Origin: Mycolicibacterium nivoides
GTDB lineage: Bacteria > Actinomycetota > Actinomycetes > Mycobacteriales > Mycobacteriaceae
Direction of reading: 5' to 3'
NCBI RefSeq assembly: GCF_003855255.1
Contig: NZ_CP034072.1
Span: forward strand, 4,337,920 to 4,401,919
DNA length: 64,000 nucleotides
In this document: positions 1 through 9,954 of the stretch, piece after piece
Numbering within the stretch: position 1 is the stretch's first letter
Layout: each line of letters starts with the position of its first letter
The notes under the pieces: model-generated
What the model saw: only the letters and a program-made list of their open reading frames with translations
What the model was told of the DNA's origin: nothing
The model's database searches: none
Made by a program: the position numbers and the translations under genes

Positions 1-8
1 TTTGAGCC

Positions 9-749
9 ATGAAAACGGTTCTCATCACGGGTTGTTCATCTGGGTACGGACTCGAAACCGCCCGCCACTTCCACGCCAACGGTTGGAACGTGATCGCCAC
101 CATGCGCACGCCGCGCACCGGGCTGCTGCCGGATTCGGACCGAATCCAATTGGTGGCGTTGGACGTCACCGACCTCGACAGCATCTCGGCGGCGATCGAG
201 GCCACTGGCCCGATCGACGTGCTGGTCAACAATGCGGGCATCGGCGTCGTCGGCGCCTTCGAGCCCATGGCGATGGACACGATCCGGGAAGTGTTCGAGA
301 CCAACACATTCGGCGTGATGGCCATGACCCAGGCTGTGCTGCCGCAGATGCGAACACGCGGATCCGGGGTGGTGGTCAACGTGACATCGAGCGTGACTCT
401 GACGGCGATGCCGTTGGCCGCGGTGTACACCGCCAGCAAGATGGCGATCGAAGGATTCACCGCGTCGCTGGCACTCGAACTCGAGGCGGTGAACGTGACG
501 GCGAAACTTGTCGAACCGGGCTACGGGCCGACCACGAGCTTCACCAGTAACGGCGCGACGCGGATGGACGGACTGATTCCCGAGCCGTATCAGGCGTTCG
601 CCGGACCGATCCTGGCATCGTTCGGCCAGGCCACCGTCTTCACGACCGAGGCCGACGTCGCCGAGACCGTCTACCAGGCCGCGACCGACACGTCCGGCCG
701 GCTGCGGTTCCCGGCCGGCGCAGACGCGGTGGCGCTCGCAGGCCAGTAG
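9..749 (+). CDS. SDR family oxidoreductase
   Basis: Classical short-chain dehydrogenase/reductase of 246 aa, expected to use NAD(P)H to reduce or oxidise a carbonyl/alcohol substrate in the cytosol. The Rossmann nucleotide-binding motif TGCSSGYG lies at residues 7-14, NNAG at 74-77, the active-site serine region NVTSS at 124-128 and the catalytic YTASK (Y140, K144) follows. Length is normal for the family. The ATG at 9 is the first in-frame start, six bases after a gag element at the window edge. The AraC-type gene starts 31 bp downstream on the same strand and may be cotranscribed with it. The substrate cannot be told from sequence. Confidence 0.9.
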   Translation: MKTVLITGCSSGYGLETARHFHANGWNVIATMRTPRTGLLPDSDRIQLVALDVTDLDSISAAIEATGPIDVLVNNAGIGVVGAFEPMAMDTIREVFETNTFGVMAMTQAVLPQMRTRGSGVVVNVTSSVTLTAMPLAAVYTASKMAIEGFTASLALELEAVNVTAKLVEPGYGPTTSFTSNGATRMDGLIPEPYQAFAGPILASFGQATVFTTEADVAETVYQAATDTSGRLRFPAGADAVALAGQ

Positions 750-780
750 ACCGGCATGGCGGAGGCGCTATCTTGTCGGC

Positions 781-1713
781 ATGCCCCCGGCAGGTGTCGC
801 CTCCGTGGCCGATCCGCTCGAAACGGTCATTCCGTTGCTGCGTCCCCAGGTCGTGCTGTCGAAGGTCGTCAGTGGAGCCGGCGACTGGAGTATCCGCAAG
901 CCGCGCTACGCCGACCCCTCGTTCTGTTTGATGCTGGCGGGCAACTGCTGGCTCAGCCCGGACGGTATCGATCCCGTCGAACTCTTCGCGGGCGACTTCC
1001 TGTTACTGCCCGAGACACCGAGTTTCGTGATGGCCAGCGACCCCTCGTTGGCGCCGACCGACGTAGAGCTCCATCCGTCCGCCGATTCCCACTACGGACC
1101 GGTGGACGGACCGGAGCCGATGCGGATGCTCGGTGGATACTTCCGCTTCGACCGTGCCAACGCCAGGCTGCTGGTGAAGCTGCTTCCGCCAACGATTCTC
1201 ATCCGCCACGACGAATCCGGCTCGGCCCGCCTGAACCGGATCGTCGAGCTCATCACCGACGAGGCGATCGCGCAACGTCCGTGCCGCGAACCGATTCTCG
1301 AGCGGCTCGTCGAGGTGCTGCTGATCGAGGCCTGCCGGTTCCGAACCGAACGCCCGACCGTAGGCGAGAACGGCCTGATCGCCGGGCTTTCCGACCCGCA
1401 GCTCGCCGGTGCCCTGCGAGAGATTCACGACGGCGTCGCCGAGCACTGGACGGTCGAGAAGCTGGCCCGCACCGCGAACATGTCCCGCGCCGTGTTCGCG
1501 GAACGCTTCGCGAACACGATCGGGATGCCACCGATGCAGTACGTGCTGGAGTGGCGGGTAGCGCTGGCCAAGGACATGCTGCAATCCGAGCAACTCTCGA
1601 TAGGCGAGATCGCGGCCAGGACCGGCTACCAGTCGGCCAGTGCGTTCACCACCGCGTTCACCCGAGTGACCGGACGCTCGCCACGCGCATACGCCCGCGG
1701 CAGCGGGGACTGA
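781..1713 (+). CDS. AraC family transcriptional regulator (cupin-type sensor)
   Basis: Regulator of 310 aa. The N-terminal part (about residues 10-195) resembles the cupin_6 sensor domain found in AraC regulators next to oxidoreductases. The last 100 residues carry the two helix-turn-helix units of an HTH_18 domain (WTVEKLARTANMSRAVFAER, then IGEIAARTGYQSASAFTTAF). It follows the SDR gene by 31 bp, and the pairing suggests it controls that SDR, but this is inference from position. It converges with dnaX; the two stop codons are only 6 bp apart with no obvious terminator between them. Confidence 0.88.
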   Translation: MPPAGVASVADPLETVIPLLRPQVVLSKVVSGAGDWSIRKPRYADPSFCLMLAGNCWLSPDGIDPVELFAGDFLLLPETPSFVMASDPSLAPTDVELHPSADSHYGPVDGPEPMRMLGGYFRFDRANARLLVKLLPPTILIRHDESGSARLNRIVELITDEAIAQRPCREPILERLVEVLLIEACRFRTERPTVGENGLIAGLSDPQLAGALREIHDGVAEHWTVEKLARTANMSRAVFAERFANTIGMPPMQYVLEWRVALAKDMLQSEQLSIGEIAARTGYQSASAFTTAFTRVTGRSPRAYARGSGD

Positions 1714-1719
1714 ACAGCG

Positions 1720-3735
1720 TCAGCTCTCGATCTTTCGCGCACCCAGTTCGTTCTGAAGCAGTTCCAGCGCGACCTCTTCGGGGTCGCGACGCGGCCCGGC
1801 CTCGCTCTGCGAAGCCTCGGCGAGCATTTCTGCCTCCTCCTCCTCAGGGGACGATGGCGGTTCGGGATCCGGCACCGGCTCGGGTTCGGGAATGACACGG
1901 CCCGGCCGGGCCGGGACCCGCGGCGGGGGTTTGGCGGCCTTCGGTGGAGGCGGCGGGGCTGCCTCCGCAGTCCCGACCTCGCAGCGGATCTGCCAGTCCA
2001 CCCCGAGCGCATCCTTGAGCGCATCCCGGATCACATCGGCATTGCGCGACTCGGTGAGCCGCTTCGCCAGCGGCGGTGATTCATGCGACAGCACAAGGGT
2101 TTTGTCCTCGACCGCCCGCACGATCGCCCCCGACAGCATGACCTCGGTGGTGCGGCTGCGTTCACGCACCTTCTCCCGCACCGTCGTCCACATCGAACGC
2201 ACGGCGGCTGCGTTGGGCTCGCCACCGGGGGTCACCGCTGCCGGCGCCGGCGGGGCTTCTGGCTCCGGTTCGGGGGCGGGCTCGGGCTCGAAGTCGGGCT
2301 CCGGCGGGAGCGGCGGCTCGGGCTCGGGTTCCGGAGCAGGTGCTGGCGGCGGTGGTGGCGGTGCCGAGACCGGTTCGGGGGCGGCAACCGGTTCCGGAGC
2401 CGCGACCGGTTCGGGGGCGGCGATCGGTTCGGGAGCGGGCGGCGGCGTCGGGGCGGGAGCGTCGGCAGGGGCCTCGACCGGCGCCGCCTGGCTGCGCCGG
2501 GTGAAGGTCTTGGTGGGCTCGGCGGCGGGACGGGCGGCCGATGCCGCGGCCTCACCAGCAGGGATCGACAGGTCCAGCCGGGTCTCGATGCGTTCGATGC
2601 GCTGCAGCAGCGCCGACTCGGTGTCATGCGCCGAGGGCAGCAGGAGCCGGGCACACACCACCTCCAGCAGCAGCCGCGGCGCGGTCGCGCCACGCATCTC
2701 CCCGAGGCCCGCGTGCACCACCTCGGCATAACGGGCCAGCGTGGCCGCACCCAGCTTGTCGGCCTGCTCCCGCATCCGCTCCAGCACGTCGGCCGGTGCG
2801 TCCACGACACCGCGGGTGACCGCGTCGGGCACGGCCTGCAGCACGATCAGATCCCGGAAGCGTTCCAGCAGATCGGTGGCAAAGCGCCGTGGATCGTGTC
2901 CGGCGTCGATCACCGCCTCCACGGCACCGAACAATGCGGCCGCATCGCCGGCGGCCAGGGCCTCGACCGCTTCGTCGATGAGCGCCATGTCCGTGGCACC
3001 GAGTAGGGCCAGCGCCCGCTGATAGGTGATGTGGTTGCCGGTGGCGCCCTGCTCGGAGCCCGCCAGCAACTGATCGAGCACCGAGAGCGTGTCGCGCGGG
3101 GAGCCGCCGCCGGCGCGGATGACCAGCGGGTACACCGCGTCGTCGACGTTGACGTTCTCCTCGGCGCAGATGCGCTCGAGTAACGGGCGCATGGTGCGCG
3201 GGGCCAGCAGCCGGAACGGGTAGTGGTGGGTACGCGACCGGATGGTCGGCAGCACCTTCTCCGGTTCGGTGGTGGCGAACACGAAGATCAGGTGCTCCGG
3301 CGGCTCCTCGACGATCTTGAGGAGCGCGTTGAAACCGGCCGTGGTGACCATGTGCGCTTCGTCGATGATGAAGATGCGGTAGCGGGATTGTGCAGGGGTG
3401 AAGAATGCGCGATCACGCAGTTCTCGGGTGTCGTCGACGCCACCGTGGCTGGCCGCGTCGAGTTCGGTGACGTCGAGGTTGCCCGGGCCGTTGGGGGCCA
3501 GCGCGACGCACGAATCGCAGACCCCGCAGGGTGTGGGCGTGGGGCCCTGCTCGCAGTTGAGCGAGCGGGCCAGGATGCGCGCCGAGGACGTCTTGCCGCA
3601 GCCGCGCGGCCCGGAGAACAGGTAGGCGTGGTTGATCCGGCCCGCGGTCAGTGCAGTAGATAGCGGCTCGGTGACATGTTCCTGGCCAACGACTTCCGCG
3701 AAGGTTGCCGGCCGGTATTTGCGGTAGAGAGCCAC
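1720..3735 (-). CDS. dnaX: DNA polymerase III subunits gamma/tau
   Basis: Clamp-loader ATPase of the replicative polymerase, 671 aa. Walker A GPRGCGKTS is at 42-50, Walker B IIDEAH at 123-128, the four zinc cysteines at 61, 70, 73 and 76, and the sensor-1 region FATTE at 153-157. Domains I-III occupy about residues 1-365. A Pro/Ala/Glu-rich linker (about 419-505) leads to a C-terminal domain (510-590) and a second proline-rich tail. I saw no A-rich slippery stretch that would give a shorter gamma form as in E. coli, so a single tau-like product is likely. Repeat copy R1 lies just 43 bp upstream of the start, where the promoter should be. Confidence 0.97.
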   Translation of the reverse strand: MALYRKYRPATFAEVVGQEHVTEPLSTALTAGRINHAYLFSGPRGCGKTSSARILARSLNCEQGPTPTPCGVCDSCVALAPNGPGNLDVTELDAASHGGVDDTRELRDRAFFTPAQSRYRIFIIDEAHMVTTAGFNALLKIVEEPPEHLIFVFATTEPEKVLPTIRSRTHHYPFRLLAPRTMRPLLERICAEENVNVDDAVYPLVIRAGGGSPRDTLSVLDQLLAGSEQGATGNHITYQRALALLGATDMALIDEAVEALAAGDAAALFGAVEAVIDAGHDPRRFATDLLERFRDLIVLQAVPDAVTRGVVDAPADVLERMREQADKLGAATLARYAEVVHAGLGEMRGATAPRLLLEVVCARLLLPSAHDTESALLQRIERIETRLDLSIPAGEAAASAARPAAEPTKTFTRRSQAAPVEAPADAPAPTPPPAPEPIAAPEPVAAPEPVAAPEPVSAPPPPPPAPAPEPEPEPPLPPEPDFEPEPAPEPEPEAPPAPAAVTPGGEPNAAAVRSMWTTVREKVRERSRTTEVMLSGAIVRAVEDKTLVLSHESPPLAKRLTESRNADVIRDALKDALGVDWQIRCEVGTAEAAPPPPPKAAKPPPRVPARPGRVIPEPEPVPDPEPPSSPEEEEAEMLAEASQSEAGPRRDPEEVALELLQNELGARKIES
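2221..2481 (-). repeat. Pro/Ala/Glu-rich low-complexity repeat coding for the DnaX linker
   Basis: Short tandem units coding for PEPVAA/PEPVSA-type repeats followed by alternating Pro-Glu, residues about 419-505 of DnaX. The reverse strand reads as an uninterrupted Gly/Ser-rich open frame, which is a by-product of the repeat and not a gene. Copy number may vary between strains. Confidence 0.8.
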
Positions 3736-3778
3736 GGAAGAAGGCTACCGACTGCGTCCGACGCCGCGCCGGTGCCCG

Positions 3779-3838
3779 TTGACTTTGCAACCGCGCACAC
3801 GGCTATCCGCACAAATGCAGCGTCAACTCCAAGTCAAC
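3779..3838 (+). repeat. 60-bp repeat R1, upstream of DUF559 gene
   Basis: Matches R2 (4828-4887) at 47 of 60 positions without gaps in a by-eye alignment, in the same orientation. The unit begins ttgacttt and ends gtcaac. With the preceding g it is bounded by a perfect inverted pair gttgact (3778-3784) and agtcaac (3832-3838), and an inner gtcaac lies at 3822-3827. The unit is therefore itself an imperfect palindrome. It fills the space between the divergent dnaX and DUF559 genes. Confidence 0.75.
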
Positions 3839-3934
3839 ACAGAGTTCTGCACACAGCGCCATTCATCCACAGGACGGCGACGCCGAGACCGGCACACACC
3901 CATCTTTGTCCCCGCCACCGGCGACTCTCGCCGA

Positions 3935-4827
3935 ATGAGTGAGCCCTTCATCGGCACCGAAGCCCTGGCGGCCGGCGTCGTCAACCGCTACCAGCTCAGC
4001 CGCTACCACCGCACGGTCTTGCCGAACATCTACGTGGACAAGCGAACTGCTTTGTCGCTGCGACAACGCAGTGCGGCGGCATGGTTGTGGTCGGGTCGCA
4101 ACGCAGTGATCGCGGGTGCCGCCGCATCGGCGCTCCATGGCGCGAAGTGGGTGACCGACGACGTTCCGATCGAGTTGATCAGCGCCAAGACCAAGCCGCC
4201 CGAGAAGGTGATCACCCGACAGGACCTGATCTGCGACGGGGAGGTCGCGCGCATCGGCGGTCTGTCGGTCACGAGCGTCGAGCGCACTGCTTTTGACCTT
4301 GGGCGCCGCGGGTTGATCGGTGCGGCCGTCGCACGGCTCGACGCACTTGCTCGAGCCACCGGATTGAAGGCGGACGACGTGCTGACGCTGGCCGCAGGCC
4401 ACCGGCATGCCCGTGGCCTGCGGCAACTCGAACGGGCGCTGAACCTGTTCGACCCCGGCGGCCAGTCCCCGAAAGAAACCTGGCTGCGGTTGATGCTCAT
4501 CGACGCAGGTTTTCCGCGGCCGCAAACACAGATACCGGTGCTGGGGCCCGACGGCTACCCGAGGTACTTCCTCGACATGGGTTGGGAGGAACTGATGCTG
4601 GCGGTCGAATACGAGGGTGTGCAGCACGCCGATCAGCTCGGCTATGACATCACGCGTGCCGACTACATCACGCGAGCCGGCTGGACCCACGTGAGAGTGG
4701 CCTCGGGACACCGACGGCCCGCCATCATCGCCCGGGTGGAACGCGAATGGGATCGGCTTTGGCGACCAGAGCTCGGGATCACGCCGCGCCGGCCGCCGCT
4801 GGCCGGTCCCCCACTGGAACTCGGCTG

Positions 4828-4831
<4 letters not shown>
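3935..4831 (+). CDS. DUF559 (Vsr/PD-(D/E)XK-like) protein with AbiEi-like N-terminal region
   Basis: Protein of 298 aa when started at the ATG at 3935 (an upstream in-frame ATG at 3779 would read through repeat R1 and encode a low-quality extension, so I reject it). Residues 1-75 resemble the winged-helix start of AbiEi-type antitoxin-like proteins. Residues about 175-270 look like the DUF559 endonuclease-like fold, with candidate acidic residues E181, D214, E225 and E227, followed by H231 and W250. Members of this family occur in several copies in actinobacteria and their role is not established. The gene is framed by direct repeats R1 and R2, and its TGA stop lies inside R2. No partner toxin gene is adjacent. 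Nuclease activity is inferred only. Confidence 0.75.
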
Positions 4832-6448
<1,617 letters not shown>

Positions 6449-6457
6449 CGCTCGGGT

Positions 6458-6506
6458 CCGGGGTGCGACCTGCTGAATCAACCCTGATCAGCAGTTCGCA
6501 CCCCGG
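6458..6506 (+). terminator. 19-bp hairpin after tRNA-Ser, before the Rv3723-like gene
   Basis: Two 19-base arms, 6458-6476 and 6488-6506, pair with a single mismatch around an 11-base loop. There is no T-run after it. It could be an intrinsic terminator of the U-less type seen in mycobacteria, or a structured leader of the downstream gene, whose ribosome-binding site begins about 16 bases after the stem. Confidence 0.6.
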
Positions 6507-6531
6507 CCCAATTAGGTACCCGAGGAGGAGT

Positions 6532-7254
6532 ATGGGCCGCACCGTCGCGGTGATCTGGCACGTGTCGTTTTCGATCGTGGCCGCCGGCCTCTTCTTCTTT
6601 TTCGTTCTTCCTCGATGGCCCGAACTCATGGGCCAGACCTCGCCGACGCTCGGGCTGATCCTGCGCATCGTCACCGGTGTGCTGATCGGTCTGGCGGCCC
6701 TGCCGGTGGTGTTCACCCTGCAGCGGACCAAGCGTCCCGAGCTGGCCACCCCGGAGCTGGCGCTGCGGTTGCGGACCGCCTCGATCTCCCTGCACGTGCT
6801 GGCAGCGGTGCTGATCGTCGTCACCGCGGTCTCCGAGATCTGGTTGTCACTGGACAGCTTGGGGCCGTGGCTGTTCGGGATCTACGGCGCCGCCGCCGCA
6901 ATCGCACTCCTCGGCATCTTCGCCTTCTACCTGGCCTTTGTCGCCGAACTGCCGCCCCCGCCGCCGAAGCCGGTCAAGACCCGCGAGAAGGCCGAGCGCC
7001 GCGGACGCAAGAAGGCCGACGCGGAAGAGACCGCGGAGACCGACGCGGAAGAGACCGAGGTCGAGGAGACCGAAGCCGAGGCCGAGGCCGAGGCCGAGAA
7101 GGCTGACGAAGACGAGGCTTCCGAAGAGTCCGAAGAGGCCACCGAGGACGAGGAACCGGCCGGCGCGTCTCTGCGTAACCGGCGGCCGTCCAGCAAGACC
7201 GGCACCAAGCGCAGGGGCCGGCGTGCGCGCGGCGACGTCGCCACCGAAGACTGA
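6532..7254 (+). CDS. Rv3723-like membrane protein with charged C-terminal tail
   Basis: Protein of 240 aa with four predicted membrane segments (about 8-26, 42-62, 84-105 and 112-138). A cytoplasmic tail follows (141-240) that is first proline-rich, then strongly acidic with repeated ETEAEAEAE units, and ends with a basic patch (KRRGRRAR). The ATG at 6532 is chosen because gaggaggag lies immediately upstream; the open frame extends back through the tRNA gene and cannot be used. Position after ffs/tRNA-Ser matches Rv3723 of M. tuberculosis, whose function is unknown. The GAG/GCC codon run (about 7075-7100) is a simple-sequence stretch that could change length. Confidence 0.85.
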   Translation: MGRTVAVIWHVSFSIVAAGLFFFFVLPRWPELMGQTSPTLGLILRIVTGVLIGLAALPVVFTLQRTKRPELATPELALRLRTASISLHVLAAVLIVVTAVSEIWLSLDSLGPWLFGIYGAAAAIALLGIFAFYLAFVAELPPPPPKPVKTREKAERRGRKKADAEETAETDAEETEVEETEAEAEAEAEKADEDEASEESEEATEDEEPAGASLRNRRPSSKTGTKRRGRRARGDVATED

Positions 7255-7305
7255 CGCAACGCCGATCGCGTCGACATCGGGTTCTTGCCCAGCCAAGATG
7301 GGTAC

Positions 7306-8328
7306 ATGAGCAAAGTGGGCTCACATCCGTTCAAAGTGATTCTCGCGGCGGTACTGACCGCCGCGGCTGCCGTCGTCGTCCCGTCGGCACCTGCCGGCGC
7401 CGCACCTGGTGACCCGGAGGCGGTGGCAACCCAGGTCGAACCATCGGTGGCGCGCATCGACACCCGGGTGGATTACCAGCAGGCCTATGGCATCGGCACC
7501 GGCATCGTGCTCTCCCCGAGCGGTGAGGTGCTGACCAACTATCACGTCGTCCAAGGGGCCAACTCGATCAGTGCCACCGTCGGCGGCCAGAGATTCCCCG
7601 CCGACCTGGTCGGATACGACCGTCAAAACGACATCGCGGTGCTGCAACTGCACGGTGCAGCCGGCCTGCCGCCGGCACCGATCGGCGATTCGGCGGCGCT
7701 GGCACCGGGTCAGCCGGTGGTCGCGCTGGGCAATGCCGGAGGCAGCGGTGCACCGCTGACCCGCGAGATCGGCACCGTCAGCGCCTTCAACCGCACCGTA
7801 AACGCCGAAGACGAACTGACCGGCACCAGCGATGAGATCAACGGCCTGTTCGAGTTCGCCGCGCCGGTCCGTGCCGGCGATTCCGGGGGGCCGGTGGTCA
7901 ACGATGCGGGCCAGGTCGTCGGGATGACGACAGCAGCGTCGGTGAACTTCCGGATGGGCCCCGGCGGCAAGGGATTCGCGATCCCGATCAACGACGCGAT
8001 GGGCATCGCCGGCCAGATCCGCGCCCGCACCCCGTCACCCTCGGTGCACATCGGACCGCCGACCATGCTCGGCGTCGGAGTGCGCACCGCGCAGCGCCAG
8101 AACGGCGGCGTGATCGTCCAGGACGTCATTTCCGGCGGACCGGCAGAAGCGGCCGGCCTGATTCCGGGCGATCTGCTCACGAGCATCGAGGGCACCCGAC
8201 TGGATTCGGCCCGCACCCTGACGCTGGTTCTGGATCAGCATTACCCCGGCGATGTCGTGGGCCTGACCTGGCTGGACCAGGGGGGCCAACAACGCACCGG
8301 CAAGGCCACGCTGGCTGCCGGGCCGTAA
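7306..8328 (+). CDS. Secreted trypsin-like serine protease, PepA type
   Basis: S1C serine protease of 340 aa, resembling mycobacterial PepA (MTB32A antigen). A signal peptide (about 1-33, ending near GAA) directs export. The catalytic triad is H80 (TNYHVV), D109 (QNDIAVL) and S193 in RAGDSGGPVV. A C-terminal PDZ domain occupies about 250-330. It probably degrades or cleaves proteins in the cell envelope. The ATG at 7306 starts directly before the basic n-region; an upstream ATG at 7285 would weaken the signal peptide. The PucR gene begins 3 bp after the stop, so the two may be cotranscribed by read-through, though no functional link is obvious. Confidence 0.9.
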   Translation: MSKVGSHPFKVILAAVLTAAAAVVVPSAPAGAAPGDPEAVATQVEPSVARIDTRVDYQQAYGIGTGIVLSPSGEVLTNYHVVQGANSISATVGGQRFPADLVGYDRQNDIAVLQLHGAAGLPPAPIGDSAALAPGQPVVALGNAGGSGAPLTREIGTVSAFNRTVNAEDELTGTSDEINGLFEFAAPVRAGDSGGPVVNDAGQVVGMTTAASVNFRMGPGGKGFAIPINDAMGIAGQIRARTPSPSVHIGPPTMLGVGVRTAQRQNGGVIVQDVISGGPAEAAGLIPGDLLTSIEGTRLDSARTLTLVLDQHYPGDVVGLTWLDQGGQQRTGKATLAAGP

Positions 8329-8331
8329 CTC

Positions 8332-9888
8332 GTGGTCACGCTGGACCGCCTGATCAACGTCCTGGGCGGCTACGGGGTGCGGCTGCGCACCCCGGCGAAT
8401 GGACCCTGTCCGGCGCCACGCTCGACCGAGCTGCGCAGCGTCGTGATGCACGAACCCGGGCAGGTCATCGGTGACGTCCTGCTGGCAGTCGGGGCCACCT
8501 CGGTCGCCGAGGCTGTTCAGTGGGCGGCCGCCGCGCGTGCCGTGGTGGTGCTGGTCCGCGGCCCCGACAGGCCCGCCGGCGATGACGAGCCAGTGGCCGA
8601 CGACCGTATCGCGGTGATGACCGTCGACCCCGAAGTCTCCTGGAGCGAGCTGGCGGCCGTGGTCTACGGCGTCGTGCTGGAGGGGCGGGAAACCGAATCC
8701 GGGCGTGGCCCAACCGATTTGTTCGCCCTGGCCGACAGTCTGGCCGACGCCGTGGGCGGCTCGGTCACGATCGAGGACCGGCGCAGTTCGGTGCTGGCCT
8801 ACTCGCGGCTGCAGCAGCATGCGGACCCGGCCCGCGCCGAGACGATCTTGAGCCGCCGGGCACCGCAACAGCTGCGGGCCTTGTTCGAAGCCCGCGGGGT
8901 GTTCCGGCATCTGGCCGAATCCGACGAGCCGATGTTCGTCGGCGGTGACGACGAACGCGGCCTCACCGGGCGGATGGTGGTGGCCGCCCGGGCCGGGCGC
9001 GAACTGCTCGGGTCGATCTGGGTGACATGTGCCGAGCCATTGCCCGACGCGCGCCGGGCCGCGCTGGCCGACGGCGCCCGCATGGTCGCCCTGCACCTGC
9101 TGCGCTCACGCGCCAGCGCCGATCTGGAACGCCAGGTGGAGTCCGAGCTCGTCATCCGTCTGCTCGAGGGCGCTGCCGACGCCACCACGGCGGCCAGCCG
9201 GCTCGGGCTCCCGCAGACGCCGCTGCGGGTGATCGCGCTGCGGGCCCAGACCGCCGACGAGCGGCACGCCGCTCTGCTGTTGGCGTTCGAGCGGGCGACG
9301 GCAGGCTTCGGCTGGTCGCGACCCGGACGCAGCGCCCTGGCCGGCAACACCGTCTACACCGTGCTGCCCGGCGCCGAGGCCCAGGCCGCGAGCGGCTGGG
9401 TGGCGGGGTTGCGCGCCGCGCTGCCCGAGCCAGTGACCGTGCTGGCCGGGATCAGCGGCCCGGCCACCGCCGCCGAACTGGCGCTGGCTCGCAGTGAGGC
9501 CGACGAGTGCCTGGCCCTGCACGAGGTGCGCCACGGCGACGCCAAGAACCTGGACGAGCAGGTGCCCGTCTACGACGAGGCCTGGGACGAGATCCTGCTG
9601 CAACGCCTGCGCATCGCGGCCCGTGCCGGGCGTGCCCCGCAGCGCGGACCGGTCGCCGAACTACGCGCCCATGATCAGGCCCACGGCACGCAGTACGCGG
9701 GGACGCTACGGGCCTGGTTGGAGGCCCAGGGCGATCTGGCCGGGGCCGGGCGGGCGCTGGGCGTGCACGAGAACACCGTGCGCTACCGGCTGCGCAAGAT
9801 GGTCGAGTTGACCCAGCTCGACCTGGACGATGCGCGCAAGCGGGTGGCGATGATGATCGAGCTCGCGGCGACAGAAGAGTTGTCGTAA
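8332..9888 (+). CDS. PucR family transcriptional regulator
   Basis: Regulator of 518 aa with a GTG start at 8332. The middle region (about 120-280) looks like a GAF-type/CdaR-like sensory part. The C-terminus holds the PucR helix-turn-helix (GDLAGAGRALGVHENTVRYR) near residues 465-485. PucR proteins respond to nitrogen-compound metabolites and often control neighbouring catabolic genes. The next gene is a DadA-like amino acid oxidase/dehydrogenase, so control of that gene by a D-amino acid or related ligand is a reasonable guess. Repeated TTGTCG/CGACAA half-sites at its 3' end and in the following gap are candidate binding sites. Confidence 0.88.
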   Translation: MVTLDRLINVLGGYGVRLRTPANGPCPAPRSTELRSVVMHEPGQVIGDVLLAVGATSVAEAVQWAAAARAVVVLVRGPDRPAGDDEPVADDRIAVMTVDPEVSWSELAAVVYGVVLEGRETESGRGPTDLFALADSLADAVGGSVTIEDRRSSVLAYSRLQQHADPARAETILSRRAPQQLRALFEARGVFRHLAESDEPMFVGGDDERGLTGRMVVAARAGRELLGSIWVTCAEPLPDARRAALADGARMVALHLLRSRASADLERQVESELVIRLLEGAADATTAASRLGLPQTPLRVIALRAQTADERHAALLLAFERATAGFGWSRPGRSALAGNTVYTVLPGAEAQAASGWVAGLRAALPEPVTVLAGISGPATAAELALARSEADECLALHEVRHGDAKNLDEQVPVYDEAWDEILLQRLRIAARAGRAPQRGPVAELRAHDQAHGTQYAGTLRAWLEAQGDLAGAGRALGVHENTVRYRLRKMVELTQLDLDDARKRVAMMIELAATEELS

Positions 9889-9919
9889 CTCGACAATCTC
9901 GCGCCTCCTGCTTGTCGAG
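9880..9919. promoter_or_regulatory. TTGTCG/CGACAA half-site cluster upstream of the DadA-like gene
   Basis: TTGTCG at 9880-9885 faces CGACAA at 9891-9896. CTCGACAA (9889-9896) also forms a perfect 8-bp inverted pair with TTGTCGAG (9912-9919). Three half-sites in 40 bp ahead of the oxidoreductase start suggest an operator, most likely for the adjacent PucR regulator. The site overlaps the end of the PucR gene. Confidence 0.5.
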
Positions 9920-9954
9920 ATCCTGCAAACAAAGTACGCCTGGTCAGCCCCACC

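Noticed and set aside
2400..2720. Programmed frameshift to make a short DnaX form
   Set aside because: No A-rich slippery heptamer followed by a structure was seen.
1892..2731. Long Gly/Ser-rich open frame opposite dnaX
   Set aside because: It is the reverse reading of the dnaX proline-rich repeat; dnaX is certain and no domain is visible in the opposite frame.
3779..3934. Longer start for the DUF559 protein
   Set aside because: It would translate repeat R1 and a low-complexity Arg/Thr stretch; the product from ATG 3935 begins at the conserved part.
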